Shown here piece by piece: positions 34,856 through 43,985 of a DNA stretch of 64,000 nt. Numbering within the stretch: the stretch's first letter is position 1; every line of letters begins with the position of its first letter. The position numbers and the translations under genes were made by a program. Below the pieces are notes generated by a model that did not search any database, was not told the DNA's origin, and saw nothing but the letters and a program-made list of their open reading frames with translations. Source of the stretch: Kaistella montana (lineage in GTDB: Bacteria; Bacteroidota; Bacteroidia; Flavobacteriales; Weeksellaceae); the NCBI RefSeq assembly GCF_024436175.1, contig NZ_JANFQP010000001.1, positions 620,001-684,000 of the forward strand, given 5' to 3'.

Positions 34856-37800
34856 TTAAAAATTCATTCCTAATCCCACAACGAATCTTCCTTTGTCCGA
34901 CGAAAGAAAATAGGAAGCTTGAATTGCCACCATATCCAGCGCGTTGAGCCAAATTCCTGCGCCTGCGGAAGTATGCCACTGATTGGTAATTTCATTAGGT
35001 AGCCAAACCCGTCCGTAATCAAAACCTCCGAAAATACCGATGTTTAAAGGAACAAAAGCATTTCGAAAATTTCCGATCGACCAACGAAGATCTGAACTTT
35101 GGTAGAAAGAACTTTTGCCGTAAAAACGATCAAACCTGAAACCGCGAAGATTGTCGTTTCCTCCCAAAGTTGTCATTTGATAAAATTCATAATCATCGCT
35201 CAGCAACCATTTTGCCTTTGCGTAAGTGGAAAAAGTGAGTTTTTCGTTTTTGGTAAGATAGTGGGTGAACCCTAGTCCAGTTTCAAATGTTGGAAGTTTT
35301 TTATCGCTATTGTTAAGATTTTGGCGATAAGAAAATTGGGTGTCGAACTTCATTCCAAGGCTTGGATTTACCTTTTTGTTTACATTTTCGAAGTGAAATC
35401 CTAAATCAATTCCGGCAAAATGATTGGTGGAAAAAACATTTTCGTCCACAATATTTGGCAACGCGATTCTGCGGTTTTCTGTTTTCTCTATTTTTATGGC
35501 TTCGTACGTCAATTTTGCAGTGAACAAACTCGCATTTTTCTTCCAGTTGATAGAAGGCATCGCGTAAAATTCTCCTGCACGAACGCGGTAATATTTTTCT
35601 TCGAAAATGTCATGTTCATTTTTCGTGAGATTTCCGTTTCCGAAATAATTGCGAATGTATTGCGAATCAGTAAATCCTGCATCAAGCTGATAAAACCAGT
35701 TGCCCACAATTCTCGGGAAAATCCCTTCATAACGGATTTCGTAACCATTTGACAAAGTGAAATAGTTGGTTTTTAAAGTATGTTTTGATGAGAAAGGATT
35801 TTGGTTAAAGCCTTTTTTGGTAAAGCTTGTATTCATGCCAACAATCACGCCGTCATCAGGATTATATCCGAGGTTAAGAGTGGTAGAAAACACATCAAAT
35901 TTTGGCTTTTTATATTGGTATTCGTTCAAATCATAATTATCCGAAAGCGTGATGTTTCCTTTGCTAGAATTAAAGGTATTTTTCTTGGTTTTATAATCGT
36001 AAATATGAACTTTATTTCCTTCGCTGATTGAGTAAATATCATTGTTTAAACCACCCAACAGTCGAAGCTTTATTGGATTATTTTGTTTTCCATTGAATTC
36101 AAATTGATCATCGTCGCTTAATCCATACAGCCAAATTTCTTTCGTTTGTTCTTTGGAATATTTTTTATTGAAAACCAGTTCTTCGCCATTGTTTTTATTG
36201 CGATAAATTTTCACGTCGGTTTCTTTATTCGGAAGTCGGTTGATCACGAATTTGTCTTTCTTGTTGGTTCCGGTCAATAAAACTATTTTTTGAAGGATTT
36301 TATAATATTCCGAAGCGTACTTTTGAAGGTCATTTTTCCGGATTTCCAGATTTTTTTTAATACTTTCAATATCGTTGTTTTGGACTTCTTTCGGAAGTCT
36401 TTCAAAAGCAGACGCAATAATTTCCGAGTTCAGATTTTTTTGGATGAATTCAGCTTCCTGAAGCCAATCTTTTTCGCTAGAAGCTTTGGTAAATGCTAAA
36501 TCCAAAGGGTAGGGCTCCATGTTGAACCATTTTATATTTTTAATTTTTTCATCAAAGCTTTGCATGTGTCGAAGCCCCGGAAAATCGAGAAAGAATTTGG
36601 TCAAAACTCCATCGTAACGCACAAAAGCTTGGTCTCGATCTTTAGGAATTGGCGAGAAATAGATGAAGTTCCCTTCAGGTTTTTGTTCCCATTTCCATTG
36701 GTCGTAGTGACGATCCCAATCGCCAATCAACAGATCGAAAAGTCTCGCTCTGATATAAGCTTTTTCGTCAATTTTATATTTTTCGTCTTTTGCCAAAAGC
36801 TTGATTACTTCTTCACTTCCGAGTACTTCGAGCGGATTTTCATCAGTTTCAGCGGGTCTCGCTTCTAAATAATACAACTCATCACCAAAATTCTGGTTGA
36901 ATTTTCCTAAACCATTTTGCTTAGGCACAAACACCAAACTCGGGTCGGTATGTTTCACACCAATAGCTTCCGATAAATCTCCGATGGATAAAGTGGTGTA
37001 AGGATGCGACGAAGTATAAAAATCTAAAAGAAACTGATCCGCAAATCCACCTGAAAAATCATCTTCAATGTACTGATTTTTAAAGGCAACAGATTGTAAA
37101 AACCGCACGCCACTTTTCTTCAAAGCCCGAATCACGTATTCACCTTTCGGCGTGTCTAATCGCAATGAATTGGTTTGATGACCACCTCCGGAACGGCTCG
37201 GTTTTGCACCACCAAAAAGGGTGTCGATTTGCAAAGTCGGAACTTTTACCGAAGTTGAATAATTTTCCCGATAGTTATTTCCCCACAAAAATTCATACAA
37301 ACGACTTTTTTGAGTGAATGATCTTGGATAAACCGAAGAAGTAGTTTCCGCTGGAAATTTTGATGGATATGAAGGCGGATTATATTCCGAATTTTCTAAA
37401 ACTTGTTTCTGAAATAAGAGTTTTTCCTGATTATTTTCTCTTCCAAAATAAGAAACGGATGCATCTCCGGATTGCGAAATATTTAGAACGGCATATCCGT
37501 TTTTACCATAAGAAAAATCGTTGGCGCCCACAGTGGCTGCAGGTTCGTTTTTAGAGCCGGCTCCGCTGATGATTTGTCGAATTTTTCCTTCTTCGATGTA
37601 TTGCAAATTATGGTCGTGGCCAGAAACTACGATTACATTATCGCGGTTAGCAAGCAATGTTTTTAAACGGGAATTGAGTTTCCTATAATTCGTATTCGAT
37701 AAATCTTGATGGGTGATGCCACCTGTTGCACGTGCAAGATTGATTCCTGTTGCCAAAATCGGTAAAGGAAATTTACTTTCTAAAGGGAAAATTTGCTTTT

Positions 37801-38530
37801 TCAAAGAATAATATCCGCCATGAGAACCATGATCAATCAGCGGATGATGAAGGGCAACTACAACCGTTTTGTTTTGATTTTTATTAAGTTCGCTTTCAAA
37901 TTCTGAGAAAAAATCTTCGCGGGTTTTGATGTCACATTTTTCGTTGATACCCGGATTTTTGTCCCAATCAGCCAAGAACCATTCGGTATCGATGGTGATG
38001 AGCGTGATGTTTTTTGAGATTTTTTTGCTGTCAATCGCGCAGGAATTTTTTGGTAAAAAAGCAGATTTATCGTTCAGTTTTGAAATGATATAGTCTTGTT
38101 CTTCTTTGAGTCCAATGATTCCTTTGCTGTACCAATCGTGGTTTCCAGGGATAAAGATGGTTTTTCCTTTGAAGTTTTTCACCAAATTGATTTGATCATC
38201 AAGTTTTTCAATCGCGTTATCTCGTTCTTTTCCTTCTTCTTTGGGTAAACCTTTTGGATAAATATTGTCGCCAAGGAACAGAACTGTACTGTTGCTATCG
38301 GCAGAATCTAATTGAGATTTGAATTGGTCGAGTATTGCTTTAGCACTTTGTTTATCGGCATTACCTGCATCACCGATAAGATAGAAACGGTGGGCAATAT
38401 TTCCGGGTTTTATTCGTTCGACAGGAGCGTTTTTTACATTTTTACCGTACTGTACATTTTCTGTAGCACAAGAAACTAAGAACATTCCCGAAAAATAAAA
38501 AACAGCATGACGGAATATATTTAATTTCAT
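34856..38530 (-). CDS. metallophosphoesterase/kinase-like/outer membrane barrel lipoprotein
   Basis: This 1224-residue protein begins with a lipoprotein signal (FLVSC). Residues about 45-350 form a calcineurin-like metallophosphoesterase: FYLIGDAGNADK, VLFLGDNIY, IFIPGNHDW, VVALHHPLIDHG and VVSGHDHN. Residues about 430-660 look like an atypical kinase core. A Gly-rich stretch comes first, then VIRALKK with Lys471, GDWDRHYDQW with Asp606, and IPKDRDQAF with Asp631/Asp633. This order and spacing resemble HipA/FAM20 kinases (my inference). Residues about 880-1224 are beta-barrel-like, resembling surface-antigen/BamA-type barrels, and end GLGMNF. It likely sits in the outer membrane with enzymatic domains on one face. 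It shares a 22-bp intergenic space with the divergent HD/Pycsar gene. Confidence 0.8.
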   Translation of the reverse strand: MKLNIFRHAVFYFSGMFLVSCATENVQYGKNVKNAPVERIKPGNIAHRFYLIGDAGNADKQSAKAILDQFKSQLDSADSNSTVLFLGDNIYPKGLPKEEGKERDNAIEKLDDQINLVKNFKGKTIFIPGNHDWYSKGIIGLKEEQDYIISKLNDKSAFLPKNSCAIDSKKISKNITLITIDTEWFLADWDKNPGINEKCDIKTREDFFSEFESELNKNQNKTVVVALHHPLIDHGSHGGYYSLKKQIFPLESKFPLPILATGINLARATGGITHQDLSNTNYRKLNSRLKTLLANRDNVIVVSGHDHNLQYIEEGKIRQIISGAGSKNEPAATVGANDFSYGKNGYAVLNISQSGDASVSYFGRENNQEKLLFQKQVLENSEYNPPSYPSKFPAETTSSVYPRSFTQKSRLYEFLWGNNYRENYSTSVKVPTLQIDTLFGGAKPSRSGGGHQTNSLRLDTPKGEYVIRALKKSGVRFLQSVAFKNQYIEDDFSGGFADQFLLDFYTSSHPYTTLSIGDLSEAIGVKHTDPSLVFVPKQNGLGKFNQNFGDELYYLEARPAETDENPLEVLGSEEVIKLLAKDEKYKIDEKAYIRARLFDLLIGDWDRHYDQWKWEQKPEGNFIYFSPIPKDRDQAFVRYDGVLTKFFLDFPGLRHMQSFDEKIKNIKWFNMEPYPLDLAFTKASSEKDWLQEAEFIQKNLNSEIIASAFERLPKEVQNNDIESIKKNLEIRKNDLQKYASEYYKILQKIVLLTGTNKKDKFVINRLPNKETDVKIYRNKNNGEELVFNKKYSKEQTKEIWLYGLSDDDQFEFNGKQNNPIKLRLLGGLNNDIYSISEGNKVHIYDYKTKKNTFNSSKGNITLSDNYDLNEYQYKKPKFDVFSTTLNLGYNPDDGVIVGMNTSFTKKGFNQNPFSSKHTLKTNYFTLSNGYEIRYEGIFPRIVGNWFYQLDAGFTDSQYIRNYFGNGNLTKNEHDIFEEKYYRVRAGEFYAMPSINWKKNASLFTAKLTYEAIKIEKTENRRIALPNIVDENVFSTNHFAGIDLGFHFENVNKKVNPSLGMKFDTQFSYRQNLNNSDKKLPTFETGLGFTHYLTKNEKLTFSTYAKAKWLLSDDYEFYQMTTLGGNDNLRGFRFDRFYGKSSFYQSSDLRWSIGNFRNAFVPLNIGIFGGFDYGRVWLPNEITNQWHTSAGAGIWLNALDMVAIQASYFLSSDKGRFVVGLGMNF

Positions 38531-38552
38531 AAATTTGAATCAAATTAGAAGA

Positions 38553-39752
38553 ATGAGCATTCTAGACAACGCTGAGCGTTTTATAATTCAGCAATTCAAA
38601 GATAAACTTTCTCCCGCATATTCTTTCCATAATTTGGATCATACCAAAAGAGTAGTGGAAGCTGCAAAATTATTGGCAGAAAAAGAACAAATCGGTGAGA
38701 AGGATAAGGAAACTTTGCTTTTGGCAGCATGGTTTCATGATGTTGGATACTGTGTTTCCTGCACCAAACACGAAAGTATCGGGATGAGTGTAGCTGAGCA
38801 ATTTCTGAGAGAACAAAACTTTAATGAAACTGAAATTCAGGTTGTTACAAAATTAATCAATGCAACTTCTTTGCATGCTGTTCCTGAAAATATCTTAGAA
38901 AAAATCATTAAAGATGCAGATACTTCGCATATTTCTTCTGAACGTTTCTTTGAAATTACCGAATCGCTTCGTGAAGAATGCAAGAAAGCTCATGACATGA
39001 AATTGTCCCGAAAAGATTGGGCAAATCAAAATCTTAATTTCCTTGCAAAACATCAATATTATACAAGTTTTGCTCAAAATAATTGGGAAGAATTAAAGCA
39101 AAAAAATATCGCGAAAACCAAAGAACTGATCACAAAACTTAGCCAAAAAGAAGAAGAAAAAATGGCACTTAAAGACGAGAAACAACTGCTCAATAAGAAA
39201 AAACTGGAGAAGATGGATGCGCCGGAACGCGGTGTGGAAACAATGTTTCGCGTCACTTTGAGCAATCATACGCAACTGAGCCAAATCGCCGATACCAAAG
39301 CCAATATTTTGCTTTCAGTAAATGCAATTATCATTTCGGTGGCTCTTTCTACCATTGTTCCGAAGTTGGATTCTCCGAAAAATGTGCACCTTATTATTCC
39401 AACTTTTCTGTTGATTATCTTCAGTGTGGCAACCATTATTATGGCAATAGCTTCTACAAGACCAAAAATTTCTTCAGGTAGTTTTACCAGAAAAGATATT
39501 GAAGAACGCAAAATTAATCTGCTTTTCTTTGGAAATTTTCACAAAGTTCCTTTGGAAGAATATATGTGGGCGATGAAGGAAATGATGAAAGACAAAACCT
39601 ATTTGTACGACAGCATGATCAAGGATTTATACTATCTAGGGATCGTCCTCAACCGAAAATATCGACTTTTGCGGACTACCTACACCATTTTCAGTATTGG
39701 AATTATCGTTTCAGTATTGGCGTTTTATTTGGCTTTTAAAGAAGTAATTTAA
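38553..39752 (+). CDS. HD-domain protein with C-terminal Pycsar-type transmembrane effector domain
   Basis: This 399-residue protein joins two modules. Residues about 1-185 are an HD phosphohydrolase: His30 (NLDHTKRVVEAA), His62-Asp63 (AAWFHDVGYC), His73 (TKHESIGMS) and Asp121 (IKDADTSHIS). A charged coiled coil follows (about 185-225). Residues 225-399 match the Pycsar effector transmembrane family (DUF5706-like): MFRVTLSNHTQLSQIADTKAN, then membrane helices about 253-270, 281-302 and 376-395. In Pycsar defence, cCMP or cUMP activates such effectors to disrupt the membrane. No cyclase is present here. The ATG at 38553 is chosen over an in-frame TTG at 38535. It diverges from the phosphoesterase fusion. 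Confidence 0.85.
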   Translation: MSILDNAERFIIQQFKDKLSPAYSFHNLDHTKRVVEAAKLLAEKEQIGEKDKETLLLAAWFHDVGYCVSCTKHESIGMSVAEQFLREQNFNETEIQVVTKLINATSLHAVPENILEKIIKDADTSHISSERFFEITESLREECKKAHDMKLSRKDWANQNLNFLAKHQYYTSFAQNNWEELKQKNIAKTKELITKLSQKEEEKMALKDEKQLLNKKKLEKMDAPERGVETMFRVTLSNHTQLSQIADTKANILLSVNAIIISVALSTIVPKLDSPKNVHLIIPTFLLIIFSVATIIMAIASTRPKISSGSFTRKDIEERKINLLFFGNFHKVPLEEYMWAMKEMMKDKTYLYDSMIKDLYYLGIVLNRKYRLLRTTYTIFSIGIIVSVLAFYLAFKEVI

Positions 39753-39755
39753 ATC

Positions 39756-42086
39756 TTAAATTTCGGGAATAAAAGAATAATTAAAGTTTCTAACACAATA
39801 ATTATAACTCACTCGAATAGCTTGGAAACCAACCATTCCCTGCAGATTTTCTAGCTCTACAATTTCGATGTCATCTTTTAAAACACCTTCGTTTTGAAGG
39901 AGTTGGACGTATTTTAAATAATCGTCTCGTTCGCTTTTTTGGGCAAATACAATACTCAGTTTACCGGGTTGCACCAATCTTTCCTGAGAATTTTTCACCA
40001 AAGCTTTGTCGATTCTTTTTTTGATGACTTCGTATCGCGCATTGTAACTTCCATCTACATCAAAACGTTTTTCGTCCATTCGGAATTGGATATTCAAAGT
40101 ACCTCCATAAGCCAAAATAAGCGAAGTAACTTCCAGCGGAAAAGAAAGTTTGGCTTTCTGGGTTTGGAAAATAATTTCGGTTTCACACACCACGCGAAGT
40201 TGCCATAATTTCAAATTTTTCAAGAAAACATCGCTGTAGCTAAGTTGCGGCGCGAGAGATGAACCGATATATAAATTATGTTCTACACCATCTGTTTTGA
40301 AGCGTTCATAATAAAATGGAAAAATCTTCTGTTGCTCTTCCTGTCTCTTATCCAGCAAATGCGATATTCCACGATTGATCAACGAAACACTTTCATCAAA
40401 ACGTTTTCTGTGATGATAAACGGATTGGGTAGTTGGATCTAAATTTTTAAAATAAGAAGTAATCAGCAAATTATTTTCAGCATTTTCAATCTTTAGTTCA
40501 TCGAGTAGAGGATGAACTTTTGATGAAATGAAATGTTGAATTTTAGTTTCTGTATCAGCTTTTAAATCATCTTCCAAAAAAGCTAGATAAGAATGGATTT
40601 TAGCAAGCATTGAATTCGGATCTTTACAACTGTTCAGTTTTTGAAACAAAATTTCAATATCCATAAGATGAATCGAAAGATCTTGCTTGATGGCAGAATT
40701 TCTTGAAATTGAAGAGTTTTTGATGTCGGTTTGCCCGTAAAGAGGCGTGAGATTTTCAAATTTAATATTTTGATAAGGCAAATCTGATTCTACATCGTAA
40801 AATTCGATATGTCTTTCTGCTTCTTCACGGAATTTCCAGAGGACACTCGGGTGAATCGCCGTATATTCTCGGTGGATAATCGCCTGTAATTTGGTTTCTA
40901 AACCTACATAAAGTCGTTCCATTGTGTCAACTAAATACGGCATCACAATCTCCATTTTATTCGCAAGAATGCTGTTTAGTGACTTTTGTTTGGAGGTGAT
41001 TTCAAATATTCCGAGGATTCTCTTATCCTTAATAATTGGAGCAAAAATTATACTTTTAATTCCGCTTTTATAAATGTGATTAGCAATATGACTTTGCGGA
41101 AAATCTTTATAAATCTGATCAATGTCCGAAAAAGTAAAATATTTTCTGCTTTGAAGTAAGGTTTTAAATCCCTTTTCCCAGGTGATTTCACTAGCAAAAT
41201 CGGAGGTAGAACCGGAAAGCATAAAACTGTCTAAAATATAATTGATGGGCGACCTAACAAAGGTATTATCGGCCACATTTACAGCGGTATAGCCCACTTC
41301 TAGATCGGAAATCATAAAAATAGATCGAAAAATACTGTTGATTTCGTTTTTCAGATTTTTATCATCTTCAATATTGATGAGTTTGCTTTTCAAGTTTGAA
41401 ACAGCGATTTCAACCGTAGCATCATAAAAAGTAATCAGTGCAAAGCCTTTCAGTTCCCAGCTTTCGGGCGGAAATTTTTCTAACCAAAGATCTTGGTCGT
41501 CATAGTTTTCCAGCAATTCTTTGATGTCCGATTCGGTGAGTTCCTTATGATTTCCGAGAGGTTTTATCTCCATGAAATCAATATTATTCAAAAACCGATA
41601 ATGCTGAATAATTCCTTCTTCATTAGGAATATCAAAAATAAAAGGCATCGAAAAATTGATCGGAATTTTGTAATAATCGCGTAAAATAAGGCAACAGCTG
41701 ATCACATAATATTGGTGCGGATCCATCCCGTTGATAAATAGGTCGAAATCCTGACCAGCATTTTGAAGGATTTTTTTAAAACGTTCTGAAGGATTGAAAA
41801 AATAGTTGTAAAAAGGGAATCCCGCAGCTTTTATTTCGTTTTTGGAGAGCAATGGAGGAAATAAATCCCGGAAAAGTTCTTTAAGAAAATCGCGGTGTTC
41901 CACGAAAAAATTAGGATCGTTAATTCCAGTCAGAAGTTCAGGAATCTGCGCCGCTTTTTCTAGAACCGATGCATGCGAAATGGCATAGTCAGAATCTTTT
42001 TCGGATTCCTGATGCATTTGGTTGAGCAATTTTTCAAAAGAAAAACTCAATACAAACGGACTTTTAAATGCGGGTTTAAAGGACAT
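39756..42086 (-). CDS. large GAF-domain-like protein
   Basis: This 776-residue cytosolic protein has no membrane segments. The central region (about 280-400) has a GAF-like pattern: YFTFSDIDQIYKDFPQSH, GIKSIIFAPIIKDKRILGIFEI. The N-terminal region is helical with FPFYNYFFNPSERFK, and the C-terminal 250 residues are a conserved unknown region. Similar proteins are restricted to Flavobacteriia as far as I recall, and no output domain (kinase, GGDEF or HTH) is visible. The ATG at 42086 (MSFKPAFK) is preferred because an upstream start at 42134 adds a Cys-rich unstructured stretch. It converges on the HD/Pycsar gene with a 3-bp gap. Confidence 0.75.
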   Translation of the reverse strand: MSFKPAFKSPFVLSFSFEKLLNQMHQESEKDSDYAISHASVLEKAAQIPELLTGINDPNFFVEHRDFLKELFRDLFPPLLSKNEIKAAGFPFYNYFFNPSERFKKILQNAGQDFDLFINGMDPHQYYVISCCLILRDYYKIPINFSMPFIFDIPNEEGIIQHYRFLNNIDFMEIKPLGNHKELTESDIKELLENYDDQDLWLEKFPPESWELKGFALITFYDATVEIAVSNLKSKLINIEDDKNLKNEINSIFRSIFMISDLEVGYTAVNVADNTFVRSPINYILDSFMLSGSTSDFASEITWEKGFKTLLQSRKYFTFSDIDQIYKDFPQSHIANHIYKSGIKSIIFAPIIKDKRILGIFEITSKQKSLNSILANKMEIVMPYLVDTMERLYVGLETKLQAIIHREYTAIHPSVLWKFREEAERHIEFYDVESDLPYQNIKFENLTPLYGQTDIKNSSISRNSAIKQDLSIHLMDIEILFQKLNSCKDPNSMLAKIHSYLAFLEDDLKADTETKIQHFISSKVHPLLDELKIENAENNLLITSYFKNLDPTTQSVYHHRKRFDESVSLINRGISHLLDKRQEEQQKIFPFYYERFKTDGVEHNLYIGSSLAPQLSYSDVFLKNLKLWQLRVVCETEIIFQTQKAKLSFPLEVTSLILAYGGTLNIQFRMDEKRFDVDGSYNARYEVIKKRIDKALVKNSQERLVQPGKLSIVFAQKSERDDYLKYVQLLQNEGVLKDDIEIVELENLQGMVGFQAIRVSYNYCVRNFNYSFIPEI

Positions 42087-42198
42087 ATTTCTCAATTCTG
42101 CGCAAAGGTAGTGATTATTGCAGGTATTTTTCAAGACGTTGGAATTTCTATTTTACTTTAAGGCTTTATCACTTTCAGAAAAATTTATGGAAAAACCG

Positions 42199-42206
42199 TA
42201 TCTTTG
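42199..42206 (+). promoter_or_regulatory. -7 element of rlmN
   Basis: TATCTTTG matches TAnnTTTG and lies 28 bp before the TTG start codon of rlmN, giving a leader of about 20 nt. Confidence 0.55.
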
Positions 42207-42234
42207 CAACTTCTTTAATTAAACATTTTCTCCT

Positions 42235-43269
42235 TTGAAAGACATCCGTACTTTATCTCTAGATCAACTCAAAGATTATTTTGTGACTTTGGGCGAAAAA
42301 CCCTTTCGTGCAAAGCAAGTTTATGACTGGTTGTGGAGCAAAAACCTCCATTCTATTGATGAAATGACGAATCTTTCTAAAGAATTAAGAGAAAAAATTG
42401 CTCAGGAATATATTATCAATCCAATTTCTGTTGATCAACTCCAGAAATCTACCGATGGAACTATAAAAAATGGAGTGAAATTGCACGACGGACTTTTAGT
42501 AGAATCGGTTTTAATTCCTACCGAAACCCGTACTACAGCTTGTGTTTCCTCGCAAGTTGGTTGCTCGTTAAACTGTGAGTTTTGTGCGACAGCGCGTCTG
42601 AAAAGAATGCGAAATTTGGAAGTGGCAGAAATTGTAGATCAAGTTGCGCTCATCGACCGACAAAGTAAATTATATTTCGACAGACCGCTCTCCAACATTG
42701 TTTTCATGGGAATGGGTGAACCGATGATGAACTACAAAAACGTAGTTGAATCGATTAAAAAAATCACAGAACCGGAAGGAATGGGAATGTCGCCACGAAG
42801 AATTACCGTTTCTACATCGGGAATTCCGAAAATGATTAAAATGCTTGCTGATGAGGATTTGCGAGTGAAATTAGCACTTTCTTTACATTCGGCAATCGAG
42901 GCAAAGAGAAACGAAATTATGCCTTTTTCGGATAAATTTCCGTTAACGGATATCATGGATGCACTGAAATATTGGTACGAAAAAACGGGAAATACCATAA
43001 CTTTTGAATATTGCGTTTGGAAAGGAATTAATGATCAGGATGAAGATATAAAAGCCCTGATTCGCTATTGTAAACAAGTTCCTTCAAAAGTCAATTTAAT
43101 ACAATACAATCCAATTGGTGACGGAAAATATGATCAATGCAACAAAGAAGCAGAAGAAAATTATGTTCGCCAACTGGAAAATGCAGGTATTACCGTACTG
43201 ATTCGCAGAAGTCGAGGAGGAGACATCGATGCTGCTTGTGGACAATTGGCGAATAAATCAGGTGAATAA
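42235..43269 (+). CDS. rlmN: 23S rRNA (adenine-2503-C2)-methyltransferase
   Basis: This 344-residue radical SAM enzyme methylates A2503 of 23S rRNA (and A37 of some tRNAs). The iron-sulfur ligands are Cys110, Cys114 and Cys117 in CSLNCEFC. The second catalytic Cys is in DIDAACGQLA near the C-terminus. Further motifs are NIVFMGMGEPMMNY, RRITVSTSG and ALSLHSA. The start codon is TTG at 42235, giving MKDIRTLSLDQLKDYF, which fits the family N-terminus and lies just after a -7 element. Its stop overlaps the next ATG by one base. Confidence 0.96.
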   Translation: MKDIRTLSLDQLKDYFVTLGEKPFRAKQVYDWLWSKNLHSIDEMTNLSKELREKIAQEYIINPISVDQLQKSTDGTIKNGVKLHDGLLVESVLIPTETRTTACVSSQVGCSLNCEFCATARLKRMRNLEVAEIVDQVALIDRQSKLYFDRPLSNIVFMGMGEPMMNYKNVVESIKKITEPEGMGMSPRRITVSTSGIPKMIKMLADEDLRVKLALSLHSAIEAKRNEIMPFSDKFPLTDIMDALKYWYEKTGNTITFEYCVWKGINDQDEDIKALIRYCKQVPSKVNLIQYNPIGDGKYDQCNKEAEENYVRQLENAGITVLIRRSRGGDIDAACGQLANKSGE

Positions 43270-43985
43270 TGTTTAGTCACAAAGGAAAAACCCGAAACGA
43301 AAAACACAATCTGGGAATCGCTTCCTTGTTGGGTTTCGTTGCAGGTTTGGTGAATGTTGTAGGCTTTTTTTCGGTACAAAAACTCACCACCAATGTTACG
43401 GGACATTTCGCATATTTTGTAGATGAGACTTTCAAGCAGGATTTCAGCGCAGCTTTTCATGTTGCACTTTATATTTTTTTCTTTTTTTTAGGGGCTTTTA
43501 TCTCCAATTTTATTGTAGAAATTTATGCTCGAAAAAAAGAAAACGAGTTGTATGTAATTCCTGCGATTACAGAAGCTCTTATCCTCGCTATCATTGCCTT
43601 TAGTGGAAATCATCTCATCAGAGAATCTCCGGATCTAATCGCTTTCAGCCTTTTGTTCGCGATGGGAATGCAAAATTCTTTGGTAACCAGCATCTCACAT
43701 TCGGTGGTGCGTACTACCCATTTAACAGGACTTTTTACGGATATGGGAATTGAGTTTTCTCAACTTTTTTTCTACAAAGATCAGGATCACAAGAAAAAGC
43801 TCATCAAATCCATTAAACTTCGTCTTACGATTATTTGGATGTTTTTTGCCGGTGGTTTAGTTGGAGGAATGCTTTATGAAGGCGTTGGTATAAAGGCTTT
43901 GTTTTTAGGCACTGTCATCTTACTTTGTGCTCTTCTGTATGATTTTGTTAAAATAAGACTTCTACTTTTAAGACGAAAATTATGA
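43269..43985 (+). CDS. YoaK/DUF1275-family membrane protein
   Basis: This 238-residue membrane protein has about six hydrophobic segments and the DUF1275 pattern: LLGFVAGLVNVVGF, TNVTGHFAYF, AMGMQNSLVTSISHSVVRTTHLTGLFTDMG. The TGHFAYF and RTTHLTG elements are the family hallmark. A transport role is suspected for the family but no substrate is known. It starts on the last base of the rlmN stop codon and overlaps the next gene by 4 bp, so rlmN, this gene and the propeller gene are coupled. Confidence 0.88.
   Translation: MFSHKGKTRNEKHNLGIASLLGFVAGLVNVVGFFSVQKLTTNVTGHFAYFVDETFKQDFSAAFHVALYIFFFFLGAFISNFIVEIYARKKENELYVIPAITEALILAIIAFSGNHLIRESPDLIAFSLLFAMGMQNSLVTSISHSVVRTTHLTGLFTDMGIEFSQLFFYKDQDHKKKLIKSIKLRLTIIWMFFAGGLVGGMLYEGVGIKALFLGTVILLCALLYDFVKIRLLLLRRKL

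Noticed and set aside
38553-39752. A complete Pycsar defence operon
   Set aside because: Only the effector-like domain is present; neither neighbour is a nucleotide cyclase, so a complete system cannot be claimed.
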